From Gracilimonas sediminicola (lineage in GTDB: Bacteria > Bacteroidota > Rhodothermia > Balneolales > Balneolaceae), in contig NZ_JANDBC010000003.1 in assembly GCF_024320785.1 (NCBI RefSeq), positions 434,001 through 498,000 on the forward strand: a stretch of DNA of 64,000 nt, read 5' to 3'. The stretch's first letter is position 1; every line of letters starts with the position of its first letter. Shown piece by piece: positions 9,277 to 18,176 of this stretch. Under the pieces are notes generated by a model. It had not been told where the DNA came from and ran no database searches. It worked only from the letters and a program-made list of their open reading frames with translations. The translations under genes were made by a program, and so were the position numbers.

Positions 9277-10260
9277 TCAGTTTAGAGATGCTACGATTTT
9301 GCCGTTCACATCGTTTTCTACTGTTTGAACAGCACTTTTTATCATATTTTTGATCGCAAGAGGTGAGCTTCCGCCGTGTCCGACAATACTCACTCCGTTT
9401 ACGCCTAAGAAAGGAATACCGCCAACGTTTTCATAATTAAATGAGGATAAAGCGGTGTGTAATACTTTTTGAATCTGCCCCACTTCCTCTTTGGAAAGCC
9501 CCATTTCCTTAACGGCACCGCCAATCATTTGCTGTACTATTTCAGGAATGGATTCACCGAATTTGAGCACGATATTGCCCACCAAACCATCACATAAAAA
9601 TACGTCGGCTTTACCGGGAAGGATATCTTTACCCTCCACATTACCAACAAAGTTGTCATGGTTTTTTAATTCGGCGTGAATTTCTTTAAGGAGATCGGTG
9701 CCCTTCCCCTCTTCTTCTCCTACATTAAGGAGACCAACTTTGGGGTTGTCAATTTTCAGGATCTGCTGGCAGTAGATTTGCCCCATTTTGGCAAACTGCA
9801 CGGCGGCTTCCGGTTTAATTTCCAGATTGGCTCCTGCATCAACCAGCAGTCTAAATCCTTTTATTGTTGGGAAATAAGAAGCAATAGTTGGTCGCAATAC
9901 TCCTTTTAGTTTACCTAAGCCAAACATGGATGCTGCCAATAAAGCCCCGGTATTCCCGGCACTTACAAAAGCATCGCACTTACCGGCTTTATGCAGGCCT
10001 ACCCCAACTACTATAGATGATTGTTGTTTAGTTTTTACAGCCTGTGCAGGAGATTCTTCCATCCCAATAACCTGAGGAGCATCATGTACAAGAACCCGCT
10101 GTGTATCATAATCATGATTTGCGAGTTCTTTATTCACTTGATCTTCAGGGCCAAACAGAAGAACAGTGAGTTCACTGTTTTCTTCAACGGCCTGAAGGGC
10201 TCCTTCTACAGGATTTTTTGGGTAATAATCTCCACCGGCTGCATCTACTGCAACAATCAT
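9277..10260 (-). CDS. plsX: Phosphate acyltransferase
   Basis: Makes acyl-phosphate from acyl-ACP, the first committed step feeding PlsY in phospholipid synthesis. Of 327 residues, the N-terminal AVDAAGGDYYPKNPV, VSAGNTGALLAASM and the C-terminal GHGGSSPLAIKNMI blocks are family hallmarks. The usual DAMGGD has Ala in place of Met, probably harmless. Position after rpmF and before fabH follows the widespread rpmF-plsX-fabH order. Confidence 0.96.
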   Translation of the reverse strand: MIVAVDAAGGDYYPKNPVEGALQAVEENSELTVLLFGPEDQVNKELANHDYDTQRVLVHDAPQVIGMEESPAQAVKTKQQSSIVVGVGLHKAGKCDAFVSAGNTGALLAASMFGLGKLKGVLRPTIASYFPTIKGFRLLVDAGANLEIKPEAAVQFAKMGQIYCQQILKIDNPKVGLLNVGEEEGKGTDLLKEIHAELKNHDNFVGNVEGKDILPGKADVFLCDGLVGNIVLKFGESIPEIVQQMIGGAVKEMGLSKEEVGQIQKVLHTALSSFNYENVGGIPFLGVNGVSIVGHGGSSPLAIKNMIKSAVQTVENDVNGKIVASLN

Positions 10261-10271
10261 ATATCAGTTTT

Positions 10272-10451
10272 TTAGTTAGCTGCTTTCATTACCTGGCGGC
10301 CACGGTAGTAACCACATTCTGCGCATGCATGGTGGTAACGATGGAGAGCACCGCAGTTAGAACATTTGGATAAGGTTACGTCAGAAATTGCGTGATGTGC
10401 ACGACGCTTGTTCTTACGGGCATTCGATGTTCTTCGTTTTGGATGTGCCAT
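10272..10451 (-). CDS. rpmF: 50S ribosomal protein L32
   Basis: A 59-residue basic protein starting MAHPKRRTSNARKNKRR, the classic L32 opening. It has four cysteines as two pairs, CSNC (30-33) and CAEC (43-46), so it is the zinc-binding form. It ends with VMKAAN and a TAA. It sits 18 bases after the YceD-like gene and 11 bases before plsX, the order found in many bacteria. Its short length makes it easy to miss. Confidence 0.97.
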   Translation of the reverse strand: MAHPKRRTSNARKNKRRAHHAISDVTLSKCSNCGALHRYHHACAECGYYRGRQVMKAAN

Positions 10452-10469
10452 TAAATTTACCTTGTATCG

Positions 10470-10973
10470 TTAATCTTTTAATTCTTTCAATTTTTCCCAC
10501 CGTGGATCGATTTTTTCTTCATCATCTTCAGGAATATCACCGAATTGCTCATTCAGTACTTCCTTGGGATTTCCGTCCTCGTCCAGAAAGCGGGGATGTA
10601 ATTTCTTTGTTGGGAGATTAAGCAAAATGGTATCTCTAACATCCTGCTCTAAATCAATTTGCTTACTTGCGTGATCGTAATTTCTTACTGCACCGTTTTC
10701 ATCAGCTGATTCTTCAACTTCTTCAGCCTTAAAAAGGACCTCGTAATCCTGCTGCACTTCATAATCAAAGGCATCAAGGGAGCGGTCGCATACAAGTTCA
10801 ACGTTCGCATCAATTGAAAACTGAGTGCGAACAAACTGCATAGTGCGATAGAAATCAATATGTAAAGAACCGCCTTTAAAAGTGACGTCTCCCAAATCAA
10901 GTTCCTCAGAACTTAATTGAAGAGTTTTTTCACTTTGTTCTTCAGGTATCTCAAAGATCTTAAACTTAAGCAT
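10470..10973 (-). CDS. DUF177/YceD-family protein
   Basis: A 167-residue acidic protein located directly before rpmF, as is typical for the DUF177 (YceD) family, which is linked to 23S rRNA/large-subunit biogenesis in known cases. The conserved core includes VELVCDRSLDAFDYEV; an acidic tail follows. The ATG at 10973 is chosen over a TTG at 10988 because a strong GAGGAG ribosome binding site lies seven bases upstream of the ATG. Only the first Cys of the usual DUF177 region is evident. It appears to be first gene of the rpmF-plsX-fab-rnc cluster. Confidence 0.85.
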   Translation of the reverse strand: MLKFKIFEIPEEQSEKTLQLSSEELDLGDVTFKGGSLHIDFYRTMQFVRTQFSIDANVELVCDRSLDAFDYEVQQDYEVLFKAEEVEESADENGAVRNYDHASKQIDLEQDVRDTILLNLPTKKLHPRFLDEDGNPKEVLNEQFGDIPEDDEEKIDPRWEKLKELKD

Positions 10974-10980
10974 AGAACTT

Positions 10981-10986
10981 CTCCTC
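10981..10986 (-). promoter_or_regulatory. Ribosome binding site deciding the YceD-like start
   Basis: GAGGAG on the minus strand, seven bases before the ATG at 10973. It is one of few strong Shine-Dalgarno sequences in the window and overlaps the alternative TTG start, which it argues against. Confidence 0.7.
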
Positions 10987-11006
10987 AATAGCTACCTAAA
11001 ATAAGC

Positions 11007-11012
11007 ATTATA
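11007..11012 (-). promoter_or_regulatory. Possible -10 element before the fatty acid cluster
   Basis: A perfect TATAAT on the minus strand about 34 bases before the YceD-like start, in the 53-base gap after the deoxynucleoside kinase. The position suits a promoter for the yceD-rpmF-plsX-fab run, but no convincing -35 hexamer is found at 16-18 bases, so this is a weak call. Confidence 0.25.
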
Positions 11013-11026
11013 CTTCTGTGGTTCAA

Positions 11027-11662
11027 TCAATTAAATAAGCCAAACATTCGCTGGTCTATTAAATCAATTACCTTCCCTAAATCCTCTTCATTATTCACAA
11101 AATCGAGGTCATCGGTATCAATAATGAGTTTTTCGTGAGGATAACGGCCGATCCAGTCCTCATACAGGTTGTTCAACCTTTCCAGGTACTCAATGCGAAT
11201 GGTGTTCTCATAGTCTCTTCCCCGCTGCTGAATTTGCTTCACCAAAGTGGGAACCTGTGCACGCAAGTAGATGAGCAGGTCCGGCGGGCGGAGGTAATAG
11301 CTCATTTCATTAAACAGTGCTTCGTAGTTGGCAAAATCACGATCACTCATCAGGTTCATGTTGTGGAGGTTCTTAGCAAAAATCTCCACGTCTTCATAAA
11401 TGGTTCTGTCCTGAATTAAGTTCACATCGTCGTTCAGCATCTCTTTTTGATGGCGAAAACGGCTGGAAAGAAAATAGATCTGGAGATTAAAACTCCATCG
11501 GCGCATGTCTTCATAAAAATCCTGCAAATACGGATTGTCATCTACCGATTCGTAGAATGCCTCCCAGTTAAAATGTTTTGCCAGTAATCCTGTTAACGAT
11601 GATTTCCCGGCACCGATATTCCCGGCTACCGCTACATATTTTGATTTATTTTCCTGATCCAT
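11027..11662 (-). CDS. Deoxynucleoside kinase
   Basis: Phosphorylates deoxynucleosides for nucleotide salvage (dAdo/dGuo/dCyd kinase family; specificity not readable). The 211-residue protein has the P-loop GNIGAGKSS near residue 15-23, a DRTIYEDVEIF segment in place of the common DRS motif, and RGRDYENTIRIEYL, resembling the lid region. It follows pgi by 12 bases. The family is widespread in Bacteroidota and Gram-positives. Confidence 0.92.
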   Translation of the reverse strand: MDQENKSKYVAVAGNIGAGKSSLTGLLAKHFNWEAFYESVDDNPYLQDFYEDMRRWSFNLQIYFLSSRFRHQKEMLNDDVNLIQDRTIYEDVEIFAKNLHNMNLMSDRDFANYEALFNEMSYYLRPPDLLIYLRAQVPTLVKQIQQRGRDYENTIRIEYLERLNNLYEDWIGRYPHEKLIIDTDDLDFVNNEEDLGKVIDLIDQRMFGLFN

Positions 11663-11674
11663 AGATTGATTTAA

Positions 11675-12961
11675 TTATTTACCAAGTAGTCGATACATGG
11701 CTTTTTTATAGTCTTCCACTCCAGGTTGATTGAATGGATTGACCTCTAAACTATACACAAAAATTCCGGTTAATAGCTCGAAGAAATAAATCAGCTGCCC
11801 GATGTTCTCTTCGTTTAAAGCAGGTAACGAAACCCTCACTATCGGAACGTCCCCTTCGCTGTGAGCTTCGGTTGTTCCTTCCCGGGCTTTGGTGTTAATT
11901 TCGTGGAATGATTTCCCGGCCAGGTAATTAAGCTCATCATCATTTCCTTCAAGCTTGTTTACCTGCAATTTTGAGAATGGCTTTTCTACGATTATAAAGG
12001 TCTCCATCAGGCTGCGCTTACCTTGCTGTATAAACTGACCAATACTGTGCAGATCTGTAGAAAAAGTGGCTACTGTTGGAAAGATACCTTTCCCCTCCTT
12101 CCCTTCACTTTCACCAAGCAATTGTTGAATCCACCCGCCAAGAGAAGTCAGCTCCGGCTCAAAAGTTGCAAATACATCAATGGTTTTACCGGATTCATGA
12201 ATGGCATTCCGAAGAGCCGCATATTCCAGTAGATCTTCAGCGTTTTCTTCGTACGAATTGTATGCTGAAACCGCTCCGTAGAAAAGAGTCCGGATATCAA
12301 TGCCTGCAACGGCAATTGGAAGCAGACCAACCGGTGTCAGTACCGAGTACCTTCCGCCAACGTTGTCGGGAATAATAAATTTACGATATCCTTTTTGTTC
12401 AATCAGTTTATTAAGAAGCCCGCCTTCTTTGCTGGTTGTGCATATAATATGTTCGGAAGCACCTTCGCCGTACATCTCCTCCAGAAGTTCTCTGAGCATC
12501 CTGAATGCCAGAGCCGTTTCAAGAGTTGAACCGGATTTCGAAATTACATTCACATAAATACGCTTCGGCTCGCCATTCTCTTTGGGCTGCTTCAGGTAAT
12601 TCAGGAGCTGCTCCAGGTATTTCCCTCCAATATGATGGCCGGCATATAGTATTTCCGGTCCATTACTGCCAAAGTGAGGAGAAAGGGCATCGATCACGGC
12701 TTTGGCTCCTAAATAGGAACCGCCAATTCCACATACTATAAAGACATCGGCTTTAGCCCGAATCTCTTCTCCAAGAGATCCGATCTTTTCAAGTTCGGCA
12801 TCGTTTGGATCCGCCAGCAAATCACGCCAGCCAAGCCATTCGGAGCCGGGACCCGTTTTATTCTTTAAATGATCAAGTGCGGTATCTGCCTTTTTCCGGG
12901 CTTTGAGATACTCATCATCTTGAATGAATTTTCGGGCAATACTTATATCACAGTTGATCAT
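11675..12961 (-). CDS. pgi: Glucose-6-phosphate isomerase
   Basis: Interconverts glucose-6-phosphate and fructose-6-phosphate. At 428 residues it is the short form typical of Gram-positives and many Bacteroidota-related phyla rather than the 550-residue E. coli form. Visible motifs include VCGIGGSYLGAKA, the sugar-phosphate segment SKSGSTLETALAFR, GESEGKEGKG (active-site Glu region) and the C-terminal FNQPGVEDYKKAMY. Two bases separate it from pfkA, so the two glycolytic steps are co-transcribed. Confidence 0.96.
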   Translation of the reverse strand: MINCDISIARKFIQDDEYLKARKKADTALDHLKNKTGPGSEWLGWRDLLADPNDAELEKIGSLGEEIRAKADVFIVCGIGGSYLGAKAVIDALSPHFGSNGPEILYAGHHIGGKYLEQLLNYLKQPKENGEPKRIYVNVISKSGSTLETALAFRMLRELLEEMYGEGASEHIICTTSKEGGLLNKLIEQKGYRKFIIPDNVGGRYSVLTPVGLLPIAVAGIDIRTLFYGAVSAYNSYEENAEDLLEYAALRNAIHESGKTIDVFATFEPELTSLGGWIQQLLGESEGKEGKGIFPTVATFSTDLHSIGQFIQQGKRSLMETFIIVEKPFSKLQVNKLEGNDDELNYLAGKSFHEINTKAREGTTEAHSEGDVPIVRVSLPALNEENIGQLIYFFELLTGIFVYSLEVNPFNQPGVEDYKKAMYRLLGK

Positions 12962-12963
12962 GG

Positions 12964-13953
12964 TTACCTTAGAATTTTTGCTAATTCAATTAATGAATGG
13001 TCTAACTCTTTCTTTTTGGATATGGCAACACGCATTGGCGTAAGTTTCAGAGAATTATTGACCACACCAACCATAACTTCACTGTGACCTTCAATTAATA
13101 CTTTCACAGCGGCCGCTCCAAGCCTGCTGGCCAATACGCGATCCCGCGCTGTTGGCGCACCGCCTCGCTGAATATGACCTAAGATACAAACCCGCATATC
13201 GTACTGGGAGAAATCATCTTTGATTTTTTCAGCCAATTTAATGGCTCCTCCGGTTTCGTCTCCTTCAGCAACTACAACCAGGCTGCTTCGGCGCTGTTCT
13301 TTCAGCATGTTATTAAGCTGACGTTTAACCTCTTCCACATTCGTGAGTTCTTCCGGCAAAAGGGCAATTTCAGCGCCACTGGCGATACTGGTTTCAAGGG
13401 CAATAAAGCCGGTATCGCGTCCCATTACCTCAACGAGGAACATACGCTCGTGAGCATCAGCTGTGTCGCGGATTTTATCAATGGCTTCCAGGGCTGTGTT
13501 TAAAGCGGAGTCGTAACCAATGGTTTCATCCGTCCCAATAATGTCGTTGTCGATTGTAGCCGGAACACCAACTGCATTTACCCCATGCTCTTTACTGAGT
13601 AAATTTGCTCCGGTGAAAGTACCGTCTCCGCCAATGGCAACAAGTGCATCGATATTATACTTTTTCAGATTATCAGCTGCTTTTTTCCGTCCTTCTTCGG
13701 TTCGGAATTCCTCAGAACGCGCTGATTTCAAAATGGTACCGCCACGTTGGATGATATTAGACACCGAGTGCGTATCCATTTCGACAAATTCATCGTGAAT
13801 TAAACCATAATATCCGTGTTTAACTCCATATACATTAATTTCTGATTGTGCTGCAGCTCTGACCACAGCCCGTACGGCTGCGTTCATTCCGGGAGAGTCT
13901 CCTCCACTTGTCAAAACTGCAATAGTTTTGACTTTAACTAAATCTTCTGACAT
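12964..13953 (-). CDS. pfkA: 6-phosphofructokinase (ATP type)
   Basis: Phosphorylates fructose-6-phosphate in glycolysis. The 329-residue protein has TSGGDSPGMNAAVRAVVR at the nucleotide site, GGDGTFTGA at 108-116 and the catalytic segment PATIDNDIIGTDETIGYDS from 131. Gly after GGD, and absence of Lys at the second position of PATIDND, argue for ATP rather than pyrophosphate as donor; the Ala at that position is less common than Gly. It heads the pfkA-pgi-kinase group and is divergent from the polyprenyl synthase gene. Confidence 0.96.
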   Translation of the reverse strand: MSEDLVKVKTIAVLTSGGDSPGMNAAVRAVVRAAAQSEINVYGVKHGYYGLIHDEFVEMDTHSVSNIIQRGGTILKSARSEEFRTEEGRKKAADNLKKYNIDALVAIGGDGTFTGANLLSKEHGVNAVGVPATIDNDIIGTDETIGYDSALNTALEAIDKIRDTADAHERMFLVEVMGRDTGFIALETSIASGAEIALLPEELTNVEEVKRQLNNMLKEQRRSSLVVVAEGDETGGAIKLAEKIKDDFSQYDMRVCILGHIQRGGAPTARDRVLASRLGAAAVKVLIEGHSEVMVGVVNNSLKLTPMRVAISKKKELDHSLIELAKILR

Positions 13954-14051
13954 AAATTTTCAATGAGAGTGAGTGATTGAGAGTAAATAATTGTTTCGTA
14001 TTATGAGTAAATTATTACACCGACAAGTTTAAGAAAATTTCAACACAATTG

Positions 14052-15071
14052 ATGATCGATAACCAAGAGTTAGAGCAGATAAATTCGGAGACCGTTACCC
14101 GCAAGACCTTAAAGGAAATTACCGCCCCTGTTTCTGAAAACTTGTCGGAATTCAGGAGCTTTTTTAAGGATACCATTCAATCGGATGTATTTCTGTTAGA
14201 TCAAATCATCAACTACCTGTTGCGGCAAAAAGGCAAGGAGCTTCGACCTACCCTTGTGTTCATGAGCGCTAACCTGTTCGGTGAAATAAATCAAAGAAGT
14301 TACATCGCTGCTACAATGATTGAGCTGCTGCATACGGCTACCCTCATTCATGATGATGTGGTGGACGAGGCAAACTCTCGCCGAGGATTTGTAAGCATCA
14401 ATAAAATATGGAAGAACAAAGCCGGGGTATTGTTAGGTGATTATTTACTATCTAAAGGATTACTGATTGCTCTCGAGAATAAAGAGCATAACCTGTTGGA
14501 GGTTCAGTCGCGCGCCGTTCAGAAAATGAGTGAAGGAGAATTACGACAGCTCAAAACAGCCGGGCTGTTTAACATGACTGAAGAACGCTACTTCCAGATT
14601 ATATCCGAAAAAACCGCCAGCCTTATTTCTACCTGTTGCGAATGCGGTGCTGTTTCGGTTACCGATGACGAAGATATCCACAAGAAAATGCGTGAAATCG
14701 GCATGTGTATTGGCATCGCCTTCCAGATCAGGGACGACCTTTTTGATTATGGAGTTTATGATATAGGTAAGCCAACCCGAAATGATATTCAGGAACGAAA
14801 GGTAACCCTCCCCCTTATCAAAGCTTTTGAGCATGCTTCCAAAAAAGATGCAGCACACATCCGGGCGTTGATGAAGAAAAGGAAGAAATCATCGAAGAAT
14901 GTTGAGGACATAGTCGATTTTGTTCACTCCAACGGCGGAATGGAGTATGCCAAGCAGAGCATGTATGATTATGCAAATGAAGCTATTGAAGGTTTAAAAA
15001 CGGTTCCGGATTCCTCTGCCAAACAAGACTTTGCTGATTTGATTCATTTTGTAATTACCCGGAAAAAGTAG
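14052..15071 (+). CDS. Polyprenyl diphosphate synthase
   Basis: Trans-prenyltransferase that lengthens isoprenoid diphosphates, most likely the menaquinone side chain. Both metal-binding aspartate motifs are present: DDVVD at 101-105 followed by ANSRRG, and DDLFD at 228-232. Length (339) fits octaprenyl/heptaprenyl synthases. The ATG at 14052 directly follows a TTG and is preferred. The final chain length cannot be predicted confidently. It is four bases upstream of the LpxH-like gene. Confidence 0.93.
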   Translation: MIDNQELEQINSETVTRKTLKEITAPVSENLSEFRSFFKDTIQSDVFLLDQIINYLLRQKGKELRPTLVFMSANLFGEINQRSYIAATMIELLHTATLIHDDVVDEANSRRGFVSINKIWKNKAGVLLGDYLLSKGLLIALENKEHNLLEVQSRAVQKMSEGELRQLKTAGLFNMTEERYFQIISEKTASLISTCCECGAVSVTDDEDIHKKMREIGMCIGIAFQIRDDLFDYGVYDIGKPTRNDIQERKVTLPLIKAFEHASKKDAAHIRALMKKRKKSSKNVEDIVDFVHSNGGMEYAKQSMYDYANEAIEGLKTVPDSSAKQDFADLIHFVITRKK

Positions 15072-15075
15072 TTTG

Positions 15076-15846
15076 ATGGATTTTAGCCAGCACGTTTTTA
15101 TTTCTGATGTACACCTTGGTGCTTTTTCTTCGGAAACCAATAAGCAGATTGAGCAAGACTTAATAGCTCTCATTCAATTTTGTAAGCAGGAACGGATTAA
15201 AATGCACATCCTGGGTGATCTTTTCGATTACTGGATGGAATATCCGGAGAAAGGTTTTGTACCTGCATTAGGTAAGCATGTTTTAGATGCCTTTGAGGAT
15301 TATAACAAAACCGTTGCGCCTGCTCTGTATATAACCGGCAATCACGACAACTGGACATTCGGCCATTTTGAAGAGCGCGGTTTCGAAATTGAACCCAATT
15401 TCAGGCTGCTTGAACTTAATGATAAACGTTTTCTGCTGATGCACGGTGACGGAGTGGCAGCAAATAAGATTGATTTTCCCAGGGCTGCCTTTCATCGCTT
15501 GTTGAGAAACCCGGCTTTTGTGAGCACCTATCAAAAAATATTATCTCCGGAAGCAGGCCTCGCAACCATGAAAATGTTTTCCTCTGTTACAAGAAGGAGA
15601 AATAATCACAATCCCGAACCTCTGAACCGGCAGGCCAAGAAGATCTTCGGGCGTCATAATTTAGATTTTATAATAAGCGGACACGATCATGTGCCAAGAG
15701 TGGAAACATTTTCGCGCGGAGACTATATAAATCTGGGAACATTTTTTAACCACCGGACCATGGCCTTATATAACAAAGAAGGAATACAACTCGTTAAATG
15801 GAAGGCTGCATCAAAAAATTTTTTACCTTTCGAAGGAATTAAATAA
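15076..15846 (+). CDS. lpxH: UDP-2,3-diacylglucosamine pyrophosphatase-like metallophosphoesterase
   Basis: Probably cleaves UDP-2,3-diacylglucosamine to lipid X in lipid A synthesis. The calcineurin-like metal motifs appear in order: SDVHLG, GDLFDYW, GNHDNW, HGDG and GHDHVPR. The 256-residue length and the C-terminal segment suit LpxH and LpxH2-type relatives in Bacteroidota. The frame also opens with a TTG three bases earlier; the ATG is used. Its place between prenyl synthase and a penicillin-binding protein fits an envelope operon. Confidence 0.85.
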   Translation: MDFSQHVFISDVHLGAFSSETNKQIEQDLIALIQFCKQERIKMHILGDLFDYWMEYPEKGFVPALGKHVLDAFEDYNKTVAPALYITGNHDNWTFGHFEERGFEIEPNFRLLELNDKRFLLMHGDGVAANKIDFPRAAFHRLLRNPAFVSTYQKILSPEAGLATMKMFSSVTRRRNNHNPEPLNRQAKKIFGRHNLDFIISGHDHVPRVETFSRGDYINLGTFFNHRTMALYNKEGIQLVKWKAASKNFLPFEGIK

Positions 15847-15851
15847 ATACC

Positions 15852-18173
15852 ATGAGCGACGACAAGAAAGAACCCATCGATCATAAGCGGTACTTCAACG
15901 ATCCGGAGTACCGAAAGAAGATATTAAAGGAGCGAAAGGAAAAAGGTGAATCAGCTCCTGGAAGGCCTTCCCCCTCATACCGTAAGGCCTGGATTTGGGC
16001 CAGTAGTATAGCCGGTGTTTTATGCCTGTTTGTGGCGGGATATGTGTTTTATTTATTCCAGGGACTTCCTTCTGCCGATGAATTTGAAAACCCTGAAACC
16101 GCCATCGCATCAGAGGTGAGAAGTCGGGATGGAGTAACCCTTGACAAGTATTTTACCGAGAACCGAAAATGGGTTCGCTACGAAGACATCTCCCCTCATG
16201 TAATTGATGCACTGGTTGCCACCGAAGACCACCGTTTTTACAACCATTGGGGCATCGATATGTATGCTACACTGGCTATACCATGGCACCTGATCAACGG
16301 TCGCTGGCAGGGTGCTTCTACTATCAGTCAACAGCTTGCCCGAAACCTCTATAAGAAAATCGGACAGGAATTTTCCATTGCCCGTAAGTTCCGGGAAATG
16401 ATTACGGCCGCTCAGCTCGAAAAGCGGTACACCAAGCGTGAGATTGCCGAGATGTACCTGAACACGGTGGAGTATCCAAACTCAACCTTCGGTATTGAAG
16501 CAGCCTCACAGACCCATTACGGAAAACCTGCCAAAGAACTGAACATTAATGAAGCCGCGATGATGGTGGGCTCGTTGCAGGCCATTTATGCTTATAATCC
16601 AAGGCTCTTTCCTGAAAAAGCAACTGCGCGTAGAAACATCGTTCTTGCTCAAATGCATAAAAGAGATTTCTTAACCGATCAGGAATATATAACACTGACC
16701 GAAGAGCCTATTGGCCTGGATTATCATCCCCCTTTTAAAACAGGACGCCAAAGCCGATATTTTGGTGAGTATGTCCGCCAGCAGGTTCAGCCTTGGTTAG
16801 AAGAAAACGGATATGACTTATACAAAGATGGGTTAGTAATTTACACCACTATTGATTCAAGGTTACAACGCCATGCTGAGCGTGCTGTAAAAACCAAGCT
16901 GGATTCCCTGCAAAAAATCTATGAAGCTGAATGGACCTCCCCCGGTGGCGAGTACATGGATGAATTCTGGGAAAAGAACCCATTATTCCTGCGCCAATTT
17001 TTACGAGAAACCGACCGCTACAAAAATGGTTTCTCCAAATATGACACCAAGATAGAGAAAGTCGTTTTCGATTCTCTCTTTGCAGATACCGCCTTTGTTG
17101 ACTCAGTGAAACGGGCACGGACGAAGCTCGAATCCGGATTTGTGGCAATTGAACCCAGCAACGGTAAAGTATTAGCCTGGGTGGGCGGAACCGATTATGG
17201 AAACGTTCAATACGATCATGTGTATCAGTCACGTCGGCAGGCAGGTTCTACCTTTAAACCCTTTGTATATGCCGTAGCCATTGATAACGGGTACAAACCG
17301 TATCACAAGTTTTCCAAGTTTCCGGTAACCTTCCGCGACCGAGCCGGAAAAATCTGGAACCCCAAGGATGAGACGGTGCATGACGGACCGATTAATGTTT
17401 CGCTGAGAGAAGCCCTCGCCCGCAGTATGAACAATGTAACCGTACGCTTGCTTCCTGAAATTGCCGGAGCCCCGGGTACCAATAAGTTGTGGGAATTAGA
17501 TCCGGCTGCCCGGAAGATTAAGGCCATGGCCTCCAATCTTGGAATAGACATGAGCAAAACTCCGGCCTATCCTTCCATCGCATTAGGAACTGCGGAAGTA
17601 TCACTGCTTGAGTTAACCAGTGCTTATACTACTTTCGCCAATAAAGGAGTTCATATTGAGCCGATTGCGATTACCCGTATTGAAGACCGTGAAGGTAACA
17701 TCCTTAAAGAATTTCACCCCGACTACACCAAGGAAGTGATCAGCCCGGAAACGGCTTATATAATCACGGATATGCTTCGGGGCGTAATCCGTGGCGGGGA
17801 AGATTTTTATGGAACGGGCGTTCGTTTACGTAATGTGTACGGCGTTCGCCAGGATGTGGCCGGTAAAACCGGAACCACCCAGAACAGTGCTGATAACTGG
17901 TTCGTAGGCATGATGCCCCACATTGTGATGGGTGCATGGGTTGGTGGAGCCGATCGCCGAATTCGTTTCCCTGAAGATACTTATATAGGTCAGGGTGCCC
18001 GGTCTGCACTTCCAATCGTTGGTACTTTTATTAACTATGCCACAGCAGACGATCAAGCCTATTGGAAGTATGATGCTTTTGATCCACCCCCTGGATTTGT
18101 AATGCCCGAAGATCCTGAAAAGACCAACAATGAACTGGTTAAGGATAAAGACAAAGGAAGAATAGGCTGGTAA
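15852..18173 (+). CDS. Class A penicillin-binding protein (PBP1a-like)
   Basis: Bifunctional peptidoglycan synthase anchored in the inner membrane. A basic cytoplasmic tail (1-46) and one membrane helix (about 47-69) precede the GT51 glycosyltransferase domain with catalytic Glu125 in ATEDHRFYNHWG, GASTISQQLARNLY and TKREIAEMYLN. The transpeptidase domain has Ser466-x-x-Lys469 (STFK), SMN at 525-527 and KTGT at 672-675. All catalytic motifs are intact. It is five bases after the LpxH-like gene and converges on the next gene with a three-base gap. Confidence 0.96.
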   Translation: MSDDKKEPIDHKRYFNDPEYRKKILKERKEKGESAPGRPSPSYRKAWIWASSIAGVLCLFVAGYVFYLFQGLPSADEFENPETAIASEVRSRDGVTLDKYFTENRKWVRYEDISPHVIDALVATEDHRFYNHWGIDMYATLAIPWHLINGRWQGASTISQQLARNLYKKIGQEFSIARKFREMITAAQLEKRYTKREIAEMYLNTVEYPNSTFGIEAASQTHYGKPAKELNINEAAMMVGSLQAIYAYNPRLFPEKATARRNIVLAQMHKRDFLTDQEYITLTEEPIGLDYHPPFKTGRQSRYFGEYVRQQVQPWLEENGYDLYKDGLVIYTTIDSRLQRHAERAVKTKLDSLQKIYEAEWTSPGGEYMDEFWEKNPLFLRQFLRETDRYKNGFSKYDTKIEKVVFDSLFADTAFVDSVKRARTKLESGFVAIEPSNGKVLAWVGGTDYGNVQYDHVYQSRRQAGSTFKPFVYAVAIDNGYKPYHKFSKFPVTFRDRAGKIWNPKDETVHDGPINVSLREALARSMNNVTVRLLPEIAGAPGTNKLWELDPAARKIKAMASNLGIDMSKTPAYPSIALGTAEVSLLELTSAYTTFANKGVHIEPIAITRIEDREGNILKEFHPDYTKEVISPETAYIITDMLRGVIRGGEDFYGTGVRLRNVYGVRQDVAGKTGTTQNSADNWFVGMMPHIVMGAWVGGADRRIRFPEDTYIGQGARSALPIVGTFINYATADDQAYWKYDAFDPPPGFVMPEDPEKTNNELVKDKDKGRIGW

Positions 18174-18176
18174 TTG

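Noticed and set aside
16849-17232. A 127-codon antisense open frame within the penicillin-binding protein gene
   Set aside because: It is opposite the transpeptidase domain with intact motifs and its translation has no recognisable features.
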